Of a stretch of 64,000 bases of DNA, positions 22,014 through 32,935 are shown piece by piece. The notes beneath the pieces were generated by a model. That model was given only the letters and a program-made list of their open reading frames with translations, was not told the DNA's origin and did not search any database. The translations under genes and the position numbers were made by a program. Location of the stretch: positions 154,240,684-154,304,683 of the forward strand of contig OZ018331.1 in NCBI GenBank assembly GCA_963969495.1. The letters are read 5' to 3'. Each line of letters begins with the position of its first letter. Position 1 is the first letter of the stretch. The DNA is from Ceratothoa steindachneri (taxonomy: Eukaryota > Arthropoda > Malacostraca > Isopoda > Cymothoidae).

Positions 22014-23410
22014 ATGGGTTGAGGAATAAGTTCTTGGGGTTTTATCAAATTTATTCATTACCATTCACAATTTTAGAAAAAAAAATCCCTTTTAATTGAT
22101 AACAATATGCAATTTAATTAGTAATGTATTCTTCGTTGCTATTTACGACTTCTTCTCAACGTTCAACTAGTTTTTCGATGGCTTCGCAATAAAAATCTCT
22201 GGATTTTGACTCGAAGAATTCGTCTAACGAGGTTCTAAATTCCACATCAGTATTCAACGAAACGCTGCGCAAATTGTTGGAGAGCGATCAGAACACATGG
22301 AAATCCGATGGAGCCAAGTCTGGCGAATATGGAGGATGCGGCAGGATTTTTCAATTAAGCGTTTGGATAGCGTCTTTTGGCATATTGACGATGTGAGGGC
22401 GAGCATTGTCGTGTTGCAGAAGGACTCCGTAACGTCGATGAGGTCGCTTTTCACGAATAGCTTCGGCGAGTCGATACATTTGTTGAACGTAGAGTTCTGC
22501 ATTGACAATCTCGTTGTTCGCAAGAAGCTCATAAAGAATGATGCCTTCACAATCTCACCACACCCACAGCATCGTCTTTCGTGGATGAAGTCTGTGATTT
22601 AATCGTGGAAGTGTTTTTTTTTATTGGGGCTAAGCCATTGTTTTCGATGGTTCATGTTGACATAAACACACCACTTTTCGTCACCAGGGATGATGAAGTG
22701 AAGAAATCTGTCCTTATATCCATCAGTAACCTTGTGACGACAAGCAAACCTGCGGCAATCGTGTAGCGTTAACGTTTGTTGCTTTCGCTCAAAGCGTGCG
22801 GAACCCATGCACCGAGTTTTTTAACTTTTCCCATCGAATGAAGGCAATTCACTACAGTTTTCTGATCACACGCCAATTCTCTAGTCCATTGACGAGGATT
22901 TTCATGAAGAAGGTCGTTCAATCGATCTTCATCTAACTTAATGGGGCGATCAGAACGTTCTTCGTTATTAAGATTGAAATGACCGTTTTTGAAACGTGAA
23001 AACCACTATTGAGCTGTCCTTTCTGATAAAGCATTTTTTTTCCGTACACAGCACAAATATCACGACGAGCTTTGGCTGCGTTTGCATTGTTCCCTTTTCG
23101 ATTGAAAATGATTAACAACAAGTGTCGAAAATGCGCCTTTCTTTCAACTTGACATTTCATTTTGAGGGTACAGAACAAAAATTAAATTAACACAACTTTT
23201 AAATAAACCGCAATGACTTATTACTCAACTTCAAGACGTAGCCTAAGCAAAAGCCAAATAGTCTACGCTTTTAAGAGACGTAGCCTAACCTTTGCAAATT
23301 TTGCTCTCATTATTTATTATTGTTTCTTAATATGTGCACAAATCACGTCAACAAAACTTAAATCAACAAAGCATTAAAAAAAAACCGCAAGAACTTATTC
23401 CTCAACCTAA
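22014..23410 (-). mobile_element. Mariner element, full length
   Basis: Inverted repeats lie at about 22014-22043 and 23381-23410 and share GGTTGAGGAATAAGTTCTTG. TA flanks both ends (22012-22013 and 23411-23412), and removing the element restores the CR1 frame. Total 1397 bp. A second copy of the right-end sequence lies inside, at about 23175-23236, next to the transposase start, so the right terminus has been duplicated. Encoded transposase on the minus strand. Confidence 0.8.
22114..23160 (-). pseudogene. Mariner transposase
   Basis: A DD34D transposase of near-normal span (about 349 codons). The start is MKCQVERKAHFRHLLLIIFN at 23160, then an RRDICAVYGK region. The first catalytic Asp is in PGDEKWCVYVNMN near 22665. 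The second is in HDNARPH (frame-shifted) near 22395. The third is in YSPDLAPSDFH near 22305. The C-terminus VVNSNEEYITN ends at the stop 22114-22116. Several frameshifts (near 22850, 22600 and 22550) inactivate it. Confidence 0.8.
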
Positions 23411-24150
23411 TAGATTGAGCACTAGCTTGCAAAACGAAAGCAAAGAGTTATTATAAATGGTACTAGTTCAAACTGGGTTTTGGAGAGCAGTGGCGTTGCT
23501 TAGGGGAGCGTTCTGTGTCCATTACTGTTTATAATTTATGTCAATGATCCTAAAAAAAATAATAAGCAAAATTTCAAAGTTTACTGATGACGCTAACTGT
23601 AAACTAGGCATTTAGGAATCAGAAAAGTCCATTATAATAATAATATAAATGATTATAATTTAGAGTACCTATAAATGCAAAAAAATCGTTCTTTTCCTAT
23701 ATAAAGAACCAGTTAGACCACACTTGGAGGATACCGTTCAGTCTGGGTCGCCATCTTTGCTTAAGAACATTTTGGCGTTGGAACGACTTCAGCGCAGAAC
23801 TATGTACTAAAATGATTCCCCAACTTAGAAATAAACCGAATGAAGAAAGATTAACAAATTTAAAGTTATTATCTTTACTAAATAGATGGTTTCGCGTCGA
23901 ACTGATTGAGGGTTTTTTTAAGGTATAAACGATTAGATAGAGGTCGAATTTGGGTCTTTTTTTAGTAAAACAGAAGCGCGAATACACGAAATAATGGATT
24001 CGAACTGATACACAAACGATTCAAGGCGGCTGTTAGGTAATTTTTTCCCTATAAAATTAATCGGATATAGAATGGATTACCAGCGGAAACCGTGCAAAGT
24101 ACATCAATTATTATGTTTAAAAATAGATTTAATAAAGTATATTTTAAAAT

Positions 24151-24470
24151 ATAAAATTTATTGCGCAAATTCCTTGGCTTCATTAGGGCTAGCCAGTGAA
24201 TGAAACATTTGGTCTTTGTTAGCCCCAAATCTGTTCATTTGTAAACCTTAACTTATATGTGATAAGTGGCATTTAATATATAGATGTTTTGAAATTAGTT
24301 AAATCACATACAGTCATCCGAAAAAAGTTTAAAACACATTATTTTGCTTTTCTCATCATTACATTGTATTTATTACATAAAGTTCCACGTGCGTTGCCAA
24401 TTTTAATATGAAATAAATGAGTTTCAATCATATCTTCAATTTTTCATACCTGCCCCATCATTTTCGCCAA

Positions 24471-24472
<2 letters not shown>
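24151..24472. other. No recognisable gene
   Basis: AT-rich sequence between the CR1 coding end and a (TA)n tract. Part may be the CR1 3' UTR. Confidence 0.4.

Positions 24473-24562
<90 letters not shown>
24473..24562. repeat. (TA)n tract
   Basis: Pure TA repeat forming the left border of a palindromic PLE-type terminus. Confidence 0.95.
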
Positions 24563-24857
<295 letters not shown>

Positions 24858-24969
24858 AACTGAATCACAAAAATAAGGAACGTGAGGAATTTATGAATAA
24901 TGTTACAGCCACGAGGAAAATGAAACAACGGAGAACTGCGAGGCCTTTCGACTAATGGTCCTTTACTAA

Positions 24970-25918
24970 GTTCGTTTTTAATGGTGAATATTACCAACAA
25001 ATATTTGGTTTGGCAATGGGCAACCCCTTATCTCCCCTACTCTCAAATTTGTATATGGATTTCTTCGAAAAACAATATTTACCTAATATCATTGATATCC
25101 CCTTAAAGTGGTATAGATATGTTGATGACATTTTAATTATTTTGCCTTTTAATATTGATGTAAATAATTTGCTTTCCAATTTAAATAAATAGGTACCTTC
25201 CATAAAATTTACTGTTGAATTAGAGAAAGACAATTGCCTTCCATTCTTAGATGTCTTAATACATAGGGAATCATTTAATTGCATTTTTAGTATTTATAGG
25301 AAACCAACCAACAACTTAACCTATGTCCATTTTTATTCAGGCCACCATCTTAATATTAAGATATCAATTTTTTCCTCTATGTTTTTACGTGTGTTGCGCA
25401 TTGTCAGTCCTCAATATTTGGATCAGGAAATTGAATCTATAAGAAAAATCGGTGCAGACTTGTGTTATCCAGAAAATATACTTGATATTTGTTATAATAA
25501 AGCCAAAAAAAGTTTTATAACAAAAGTACTATTGAGAAGGAAGCGCCCAAGAATATCTTCATTTTACATTATTTTAATGGCTGTGAAACCGTAAAAACAT
25601 TGTTAAAAACACTTAATGTAAATCTTGTTTTCTCTTATACTAATACTTTAAAAAGAATGTTAATAAAAAATTGCCCTAATGAAACAAAGAACGTAATTTA
25701 TAAAATCCCTTGTTTGGATTGCCCTTCATTTTATATTGGGCAAACTAGCAAGGATCTGAATGTGCGTATTAAGCAACATAAGTACTCTGTAAACACTGAA
25801 CAAACATCAAATGCCATTTTTATCCATTTGAGTGAAAATTCCCATCGTATTAATTGGAAGGAGAGTTCTGTGATTGCCAGATCAAATGACTTTTTTTCAC
25901 GAAATCTTTTAGAATCGG
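24970..25918 (+). pseudogene. PLE 2 RT and GIY-YIG (main part)
   Basis: RT motif B reads GLAMGNPLSPLLSNLYMDFF from 25000. Motif C is WYRYVDDILII near 25110-25140. FTVELEKDNCLPFLDVLIHR and SIYRKPTNNLTYVHFYSGHH follow. The GIY-YIG nuclease starts about 25690: VIYKIPCLDCPSFYIGQTSK, then VRIKQHKYSV. The C-terminal SNDFFSRNLLES is cut by the CR1 insertion. A few frameshifts and stops separate the clean runs (25010-25192, 25379-25594, 25600-25923). N-terminal sequence before motif B is missing. Confidence 0.8.
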
Positions 25919-28177
25919 CATAACATAACATAACATAATTACACGGATGACAAAAGCCACAAGGGCCTATCAAAGGTCATCCGCCTCCGTCAAAACCCAC
26001 CCACAAAAAGCACCATCACCAGGGGAAGACAAAATCAAAGTCTCCCACAATATAATATAACAGATGACAAAAGCCACAAGGGCTCATCATAGGTCATCCG
26101 AGTCAAACGGCCTCTTTTTTAAGGCACCCAAACTCCCAGGAAAACTACATCCAGAAGATTGCATCCAGAAACAAGTGTATCACCAATCAAGGCTTGTCAA
26201 GAACTAAATCATGCAGCTATAGATATATACAAACAATATTAATATATACAAAACTTAGGAACCATCACAACCTTCCCTTCCCATAAACTCATCCAACCTA
26301 CTCTTAAATACATTTAGATTTGGACTACCTACTACCCTCTGCGGCAATTTGTTCCAGAAGTCTACCACTCTATTAGTGAAAAAATATTTTCTTAAATCCA
26401 ACCTACACCCTTGCTTTTTATTTTTCAAGTGGTCACCTCTAGTCCGATTTCCATCATCTAACTCAAAAAACTTGCTAACATCCAATTTATCTATCTCGGA
26501 AAATTTTTTAAAGAGCTCAATCATATCCCCTCTCACACACCTCCTTTGGAACGAGAACATATTTAATACCCTCAGTCTATCTATATATTCAAGGTGCCTC
26601 AGGGAAGGAATAATCTTTGTTGCCCTCCGTTGCACTGACTCGAGAAGGTTAATATTAGTGTCTAAAATGTGGGGACCATGCCTGTATACAGTACTCTAGA
26701 TGTGGCCTAACATAAGAGTTTTAGAGTTTAAGAATAACCTCCTTACTTTTGTAACTGACATTTCTCTTAATAAAACCCAGCACTCTATTTGCCCTATTTC
26801 TTGCTTCAATACACTGCTTAGAAAACCTCAATGACTTATCTATTACTACTCCTAAATCTTTCTCATCCTCTACTGAGCTCAGCCAATGCCCATCCATTTC
26901 ATAGTTAAATTCTCTATTATTTTTTCCCATGTTAATAACTTTGCACTTATCAAGGTTGAAAGTCATTTGCCACTTATGTGCCCAGGATAACAATTTATTT
27001 AAATCCCCCTGCACTTTAAAATTATCATCAATATCTTTAACTACAGCTGCTAATTTGGTATCATCCGCAAAAATTGACACTTTATTATTAACTGCCTCCC
27101 CAAGATCGTTTATATAGATGACAAATAATAATGGACCGAGAACTGATCCCTGAGGAACCCCACTGATAACATCCCTCCACTCTGACTTTACACCATTTAG
27201 CACTACCCTTTGCTTCCTGTCTTTCAGCCACTCAGCTATCCAATTTGAAACACCCCCACATATCCCAATCATTTTTAATTTATGAACTAATCTCCTATGT
27301 GGTACCTTATCAAATGCTTTACTTATATCTAAGTAAATTATATCTACATTCTCTCCCTTATCTACTTGATCTGTTACAAACTCCAGAAAGTCTAGTAAGT
27401 TAGTCAAACATGATCTACCTGATCTAAACCCATGCTGAGCATCGCTGATTAACCCCTACCTCTCTAGATGTTGGCAAATGCCTTTTTTAACTATTTTCTC
27501 AAGAATTTTACAGACTACAGGAGTTAGGCTAACCGGTCTAAAGTTATTTGGATCCTCTTTACTACCCTTCTTGAAAATGGAGACTACATTCGCTCTCTTC
27601 CAATCATCGGGTATTTCTCCATATTCCAGTGACCTAGTATATAACTTGTCCAGAGCTATTGAGATACTTTCTACCCCTTCTTTAAGTATCCTAGAATGAA
27701 TATTATCAGGGCCGGAGGCCTTGGTAGTATCTAACTCACCTATTAGTCCTTTTATCATCCTCCTATCCACACTAATGTTAGTAAACACCTCTTTCCCTGA
27801 CCCATGAGTACTATACATAAGACTATTTAGTTTCTCCTTTGTAAATACTGATGCAAAATGACCATTTAGTACCTCAACTATTTCCTCATCAGTTTCTCTC
27901 ACAACCCCTTAAATATTTGATAGGCCCTATTTTAACTCTGCCAGACTTGTTATTAATTTTATAGTAACTAAAGAACTTTCTAGGATCTTTGTTGCTATCC
28001 TGAGCTAATTTAATTTCTGACACCCTTTTGTTCTTCTTTATAATCTTATTTAACTCATTCCTAGCCATTCTATAATCACTTAAATTTTGAATATTATTTT
28101 CTACCTGTAATTTTTTACAACTGACTTCGAATTTTAATCTCAGCCCTGGAATGTATTTTTTGGACCCTTGTATCAAA
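25919..28177 (-). mobile_element. CR1-group retrotransposon copy 2 (5'-truncated)
   Basis: Minus-strand insertion in the PLE 2 nuclease codons. The 3' end (left, 25919-25940) is a run of CATAA pentamers, that is (TTATG)n in element sense, a short-repeat tail as CR1-group elements have. The 3' UTR spans about 25941-26254. The coding region is 26255-28176. The 5' end at about 28177 lies in the endonuclease-RT linker, so the endonuclease is lost. This is the best preserved retrotransposon in the window. Confidence 0.85.
26255..28176 (-). pseudogene. CR1-group ORF2: linker, RT, C-terminal domain
   Basis: In reading order: a linker (27889-28176) with LQVENNIQNLSDYRMARNEL; RT fingers (27456-27902) with TTKASGPDNIHSRILKE and FKKGSKEDPNNFRPVSLTPV; RT palm (26721-27407) with motif A IIYLDISKAFDKVPHRRL, motif B SGVPQGSVLGPLLFVIYIND and intact motif C FADDTKL; and the C-terminal domain (26255-26635) with VQRRATKIIPSLRHLEY and FTNRVVDFWNKLP, ending at a stop after GREGCDGS. 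Each block is open, but frameshifts separate them near 27900, 27430 and 26670. The palm keeps its catalytic Asp residues. Confidence 0.85.
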
Positions 28178-28539
28178 AGAATGTTTAAGAATGATTTTAA
28201 AGATAAAATTTATGAATTAATGATTACCACCTAGAAGTAATTTTAGCTTATTTATAAAAAAAAACCTTTCCTCATATTTTTCTTTTGTCATATCTTCTAG
28301 TTATCATGTGTAAACTTTTTTTGTTTTCATATTGCATATGTGATTCCTAAACACTGCCCCCCCCCCTTTCTTTTGTAACCCGTAATTTTTTTTATTTTTA
28401 TTTTTAACCCTGATGGCTCATCTCGTTAATAGGATTTTTCCAGGTATCTGCTAATCCCACCCCTTTTAATCTTTATATCCCATATTTTCATTAATCAGGT
28501 GTATAAATATCTTCCTCCTTTTCCCTGTCTTTTAGTCTG
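28178..28539 (+). pseudogene. PLE 2 C-terminal end and 3' region
   Basis: Continuation of PLE 2 after the CR1 insertion: IKRMFKNDFKDKIYELM closes the reading frame at about 28230. An AT-rich 3' non-coding stretch with a C run near 28357 leads to the right inverted end. Confidence 0.6.
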
Positions 28540-28612
28540 CTTAGTAAAGGACCATTAGTCGAAAGGCCTCGCAGTTCTCCGTTGTTTCATTTTCCTCGTG
28601 GCTGTAACGTTA

Positions 28613-28618
<6 letters not shown>

Positions 28619-28679
<61 letters not shown>
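28619..28679. repeat. (TA)n tract
   Basis: TA repeat bordering the right inverted end of PLE 2. Confidence 0.95.
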
Positions 28680-28681
<2 letters not shown>

Positions 28682-28708
28682 CTTCTATCCATATCATTAT
28701 GGCCGCTA

Positions 28709-28764
28709 CTATGTAAGTTGTGTGATGGAAACCTAAGTTGGTTTCCATCACACAACTTACATAG
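28709..28764. repeat. Perfect 25-bp palindrome at a Tc1 end
   Basis: The arms 28709-28733 and 28740-28764 are exact reverse complements with a 6-nt loop. The arm sequence (GATGGAAACC) and the adjacent ATCATTATGGCCGCTACT string both recur at 34535-34580, at the far end of the Tc1-like element. They are therefore terminal sequences of that family, here rearranged into an inverted dimer. Confidence 0.7.
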
Positions 28765-28989
28765 CTTTAAACCACATAATGGAAAGTAATGCAGGATAAA
28801 TTACTGATATAAAGTAAGCATGGCTATAAGTTGTACATGTTAGTGCGGATAAAACTGACAGTTGCGTGTAAAAGAGCATTTTTAATCCCCAAATTTGGTT
28901 CTCAAAATGATCCGGACAGCGAAATTCTATTACTTCTATCGTAGAGACAACAAGCTAATTTAGGGTATTAACTTACTTCCAGTAAATTT

Positions 28990-29566
28990 TTCAGCACTTT
29001 CAGTCAAGTTCCTAGTTTAGGGGACTCACTACATTTTCCTATATGTAGGAGCTAATTGTAAAGCTACGTTAGAGGATCATCTCTCCATCAGAGCAATAGC
29101 TAAAAGGGTTAAACACCCCAAAAGTGTCGTACCTAATATTTTATAACGTAACGATGCCACAGGCTCATGTATGAGTGGATTTTCTACTGATAGGATAGGA
29201 AAACCTCAAAGAGGGATGACCAAACCATTGTCTGTGTCTCAAAAAAGGACTGATAATAGACAGCAGCCAGGGTTTCCCTAGAAATAAATGAAACTATGGG
29301 TATTTGTATCTTCAGGAAGACGGTATCAGGCCTCCTGACGGAAAAGTCTTTAAAATGTCGCAAACCCGCAGTTAATCCATTGATCAGCTTTAAGAACAAG
29401 AAAGCTAAATTACATTTCGCCACTAAGCACGTTATATGGATAGAAGACTAATGCTCCAAAGTACACTTCAGTGATGAATCAAAGTACAATTTGTTTGGTT
29501 CAGATGGCAAGAGATTCTCCCATCGAAGACCTATTGAAAGCTTCTCACTCGGTTACAAAAAAATCT
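28990..29566 (+). pseudogene. Tc1-like transposase, N-terminal two thirds
   Basis: Helix-turn-helix region with LSIRAIAKRVKHPKSVV at about 29075. Then GKPQRGMTKPLSVSQKR, then KPAVNPLISFKNKKAKLHFA. The first catalytic Asp lies in VHFSDESKYNLFGSDGKRF at 29465. The frame ends with SFSLGYKK before unrelated sequence. One or two frameshifts. The middle and C-terminus follow at 32830 and 33927. Confidence 0.7.
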
Positions 29567-29850
29567 TTTTAAGTCATTTAAGGTTTTTCACGCCTATTTA
29601 GGACAAATTTGCACAACTGAATCCGAAAATGACATCTGTTTCCCAAGATCAGTTCAGCTTTTGTGCTAAGTCGATATAAAAAAAAATCCGATCTTAAAAC
29701 TAATTCGATTACATTTTTGTGACATTTTCGGTTGATTTTTTAAAATATCTCTCATCTGAAATAGGCTATTAAGATAAAAACATCGTTTTTTTTAACAGAA
29801 TTTATTAATTAAATGTTACAAAAATTGATTAGTGTACATTGAATAATATA
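29567..29850. other. Left flank of the insertion in Tc1
   Basis: AT-rich, no reading frame. It is part of the block separating Tc1 segments. A TTTAGGACA string near 29603 recurs inverted near 32758, a possible short terminal repeat. Confidence 0.35.
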
Positions 29851-31119
29851 CAGGTTTTCCCAGAAGTCGCGCACCATCCTGGTTTTCAAAATAAACACCT
29901 TTATTGATTTAAAAAACACCGTTATTTATAATAATTATAACAAATGCTCAAATTGAGCACAATCTGCAATAAAACACGCATCAATTCTCTTCATCAAACT
30001 GTCTTTCACACTTCTGAGGGTTTCAGGGGTGATCTTTTGGCACTCAGTTGTTATTTCATCCTTTAAATCATCAAGAGTGCATGAATGATTCAGGTACACA
30101 AAAGATTTGAGATGTCCCCAAAGGAAATAGTCAATGGGTGTAAGATCTGGTGATCAGAGTGGCCACTCTACGGATCAAATCCGTCCAATCCACCTGTTAG
30201 GAAAGGTCTGGTTCAAGTAGTCATGTACGCAATTAGCAAGGTGTGCTATAGCTCTATCTTGCTAAAAAAAAAGGTTTTGTCGTCGACTGATGGGAAAATT
30301 CTCAAGGTAGTCAAACGAGGTCTACAGGAGCTCTAAATAGGTTTCACCAGTGACATTACCATTGAAAAAGTAAGAGCGAATGATTTCCTTCCCCCAGAGT
30401 CCAGACCATGATCCTCGGCTTCTTCTGATGGTATCCATTCTCATTCCAACGTGGATTGTTATCTGACTAATAGCGCATATTGTGCCGGTTTACTTGGCCT
30501 TTCAAATGGAAAATGGCTTCATCACTGAAGAATATTGAAGAATCCATATGTGCGCGTATCCATTCAGAGAATTCCAATCGTCTATCTGTGTCATCACTAT
30601 GAAGAACTTGCATAAGATGCACTTTGTACGGATTAAATTTATGAGTCATGAGAATACGATGCACTGATGATTTGCTAATATTTCGTTCCTGGCTTACTCT
30701 TGTGACTAATTTCACAGGACTTTTGACAACATTCGCCAAAACCATAGTGGAGGTTTCATCATCATTTACACTCTTTGGTCGCCCAACTCTCTCACGGTCA
30801 GCAACTGAGCAAGTTTCTTGGAAACGTTTGATTAAACGACATAGAGTGGTGTGGCTTAAGGGTTCTCTCTCAGGGTGATTGTATGTGAATTCTTCAGCTA
30901 CTGAGCAGTGTGTTGCCTCATGTCTTCCAAACATGAAACCAAGTTGAACTCTTTCTTCTACTCTTAGTTTCTCAGCCATAATTGAATCTGAAAGATAGAA
31001 AATAAATTGTGTCAATTATTATTAATAAAGATGTTTTTGAAATCAATAAGGGTGTTTTTGAAATTAATAAGGATTTTTTTTTTTAAACTAGGAACGTGCG
31101 TGACTTCTGGTACACCCTG
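29851..31119 (-). mobile_element. IS630/Tc1-superfamily element, near full length
   Basis: Inverted repeats of about 30 bp start CAGGTTTTCCCAGAAGTC at 29851 and CAGGGTGTACCAGAAGTC on the minus strand from 31119. They are flanked by TA (29849-29850 and 31120-31121). Length 1269 bp. One transposase gene on the minus strand fills it. Confidence 0.8.
29935..30979 (-). pseudogene. IS630-type DDE transposase
   Basis: The start MAEKLRVEERVQLGFMF at 30979 fits better than the in-frame upstream Met at 31015, because the former matches the usual N-terminus. The first 170 codons are open: a helix-turn-helix with TTLCRLIKRFQETCSV, GRPKSV, then NISKSSVHRILMTHKFNPY. The first catalytic Asp is in FFSDEAIFHLKGQVNRHNMR (about 30500). 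A stop at 30466 and frameshifts follow. The second Asp lies in QDRAIAH (about 30250). The third is in SPDLTPIDYFLWGHL (about 30115). The C-terminus FIADCAQFEHLL ends at 29935. This is the type common in insects and other arthropods. Confidence 0.75.
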
Positions 31120-31149
31120 TACATTGACAAAGGTAAGTAAATGGAAATT

Positions 31150-32570
31150 GGATATCGTTGTTCAGAATTCGGAGCATGAACTTTCGTTTCTTCCAACTCC
31201 TAGAATGCTCAGCGGTAGGGTTGCCTCTCTTTAGAGTCCAACAGTAATCAGCTATCACGACTGCATCCCAGCGTCCCTGGTACCTAGTCTCCATCTCTTT
31301 CATGTTCTTATGGAATCTCTTTCCTTGTTCGTCGTCGCTTATTGATCCCAGATTCTCAGGAAATCGATCCATATGTGAGAATAATTAATCTATTTTGATG
31401 CTCATGGTGTATCTGAGGTTTCTAAAAGAAATCAACATATTAGTAACAAGTTTTATGTAGTTCCTAGCATTCTTGTTTCCAAGAAAGTTTTTCATGACTA
31501 GAACAAATGCCTTCTACGCTTCCAGTTCCAAACTCTGGTTGTCTGATGAGCTGACGGATTTGCGGACCGTCAAAGATGGCCTCTTTCAACTTCTTCGTGG
31601 CCAATCCTGGAAAAGCGTGGCACAAGTAAGTGAAGCAGCCATCATCCTTGTCCAGAGCATTGGTGAAGTGTTTGATCAAGCCAAACTTGATGAGCAGGGG
31701 TGGGAAGAGTATCCTTTATCTGTCCACGAGAGGGTTGTTTATGACGTTGCTTGATATTCAAGGCCCCAATTCCTCCTGTACACGCCAATCTTTCTTCGTG
31801 TAATGCCGAGCTTAGTCCATATTATCCAACATGAACAGAAAACACGAGTAATTGGTGAATCCGGACTGTTGTCCTCACAAATGGTTCACCTTCTTCTGGT
31901 CATCACAAATCAACCACTCACGCTGATCATAACGAATTTTCTTTAGCACCTATTTTACCTCTTCTACTTCTCTTTCAGTGTAGTCGAGCGAGCGATGGGT
32001 TTCCGTTGTGCGGCAGAACACATTTCAGGGATCGCTTGCTGCTCTCAAGAACAGTCTCCAATCTTCGGATTAGTAATGTTGCACTCCAAGACTATGCAGA
32101 AGATGCGTAATATCTGGACAGTACACCAAGTCCTTCTCTTCAGAGGAAAACGGAGGTACTCTTGATGTATTTTGCGGGAGAAGGTGATGCCAGCACTGTC
32201 AAGGAGGAGGTTTTTTCTTTCAATATGGATAACAAAAGTTTGAGAGAGGAATATGACAAGCTGAGATTGCTAACTAGATTATTTAGCTCCATGGTTTGTC
32301 GTCTCCCTCCAAACCATGAGAATTCCAAGCTTTCAAAAACTCTTCTTTCCCTTCCTTCAGCGATGCAGATACTCAGCGCATGTCTTGCATACCATGTGTG
32401 GCACCAAGATTTATCCTGGTCATCTAGTTTGATACCAAAATAAGTATGATGAGCACGCTTTATAAAACTTGTTGCTGAATTCCTGTTATGAACAACGGTA
32501 TATTCGCCGTAGATATATCAGAATACATCGGGCTTATTTTTGCAAGATCTGACAGAATCCATTTCATTCA
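31150..32570 (-). pseudogene. Uncharacterised arthropod repeat-family protein
   Basis: Minus-strand remains of a protein family that I recognise only as an uncharacterised predicted protein, frequent and multi-copy in arthropod genomes. N-terminus VNEMDSVRSCKNKPDVF at 32565; then SFIKRAHHTYFGIKLDDQDK, FESLEFSWFGG, HNGNPSLA, QQSGFTNYSCFL, KDWRVQEELG. The cleanest run, 31464-31679, has IKHFTNALDKDDG, CHAFPGLATKKLKEAIFDGP. The end, 31170-31372, has DRFPENLGSISDDEQGKRFH, RYQGRWD and DYCWTLKR. A pyrimidine-rich CAG precedes the N-terminus, like a 3' splice site. Stops and frameshifts abound. Molecular role unknown. Confidence 0.6.
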
Positions 32571-32829
32571 CCTGAAAAAGAAAAATACCAGTTATTCAGA
32601 ATTCGTTTATTTAAAGAAATAAGAAAGAGTTATTGATCATATTAATAGAAAATACATCTACATGTAAAAAAACGTAAAAATATTATGTGGCGATAAATAA
32701 AAAAGTTGACCAGATTGAGCAAAATGAATATGACTTTTGAATTCCGCACATCAAAACTGTCCTAAATCAGCTATAACTAAACTTAGACAATAAGGTTGGT
32801 GCTGGCTAGTTATCCGTGAACTACGTGGA
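32571..32829. other. Upstream flank of the uncharacterised family copy
   Basis: AT-rich. On the minus strand it would be intron or 5' flank of the family copy and carries the splice-acceptor-like sequence at its boundary. It ends where Tc1 transposase sequence resumes. Confidence 0.35.
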
Positions 32830-32930
32830 GAGCACCGTCAAGTTTAGTGGAGGAAGCGTTATGGTGGGGGGCATAATTTCGGGAGAAGGTACTGGCCCAC
32901 TTGTCCGCTTGCCAGGTAGAGTGAATGGTG
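32830..32930 (+). pseudogene. Tc1-like transposase, middle segment
   Basis: STVKFSGGSVMVGGIISGEG and GPLVRLPGRVNGEV match the Tc1 catalytic core after the first Asp (usual GGGSVMVWG). The frame is cut by the solo LTR and continues at 33927 with VYKELVQ. Confidence 0.7.
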
Positions 32931-32935
32931 AAGTG

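Larger units (their letters stand above)
21120..24150 (+). mobile_element. CR1-group retrotransposon copy 1, split by a mariner
   Basis: Plus-strand ORF2 of a CR1-group element in two parts. The first (21120-22013) has NLRNKYFKQTRSN linker sequence, HFASV-type residues, then PIFKKGSKEDINNYRLISLT at 21680 and VDIIYLDFQ (motif A) near 21910. The second (23413-24150) opens in the continuation of the RT with RKQRVII-like residues. It then has GSVLCPLLFIIYVND (motif B), a broken motif C, and the C-terminal domain MIPQLRNKPNEERLTNLKLL at 23810. It is related to, but distinct from, the minus-strand copy at 25.9-28.2 kb. Dead by many stops. Confidence 0.75.
24892..28618 (+). mobile_element. Penelope-like element 2 with inverted ends, split by CR1
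   Basis: The ends 24892-24970 and 28540-28618 are inverted copies of each other, about 79 bp. Each is bordered outside by (TA)n, and each contains GGAC-CATTA-GTC followed by GAAAGG (right copy orientation), a weaker version of the terminal hairpin. The coding part runs on the plus strand, 24970-25918, and resumes at about 28178 after a 2.26 kb CR1-group insertion. Inverted ends flanking a PLE fit known variable PLE terminus arrangements. Confidence 0.75.
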
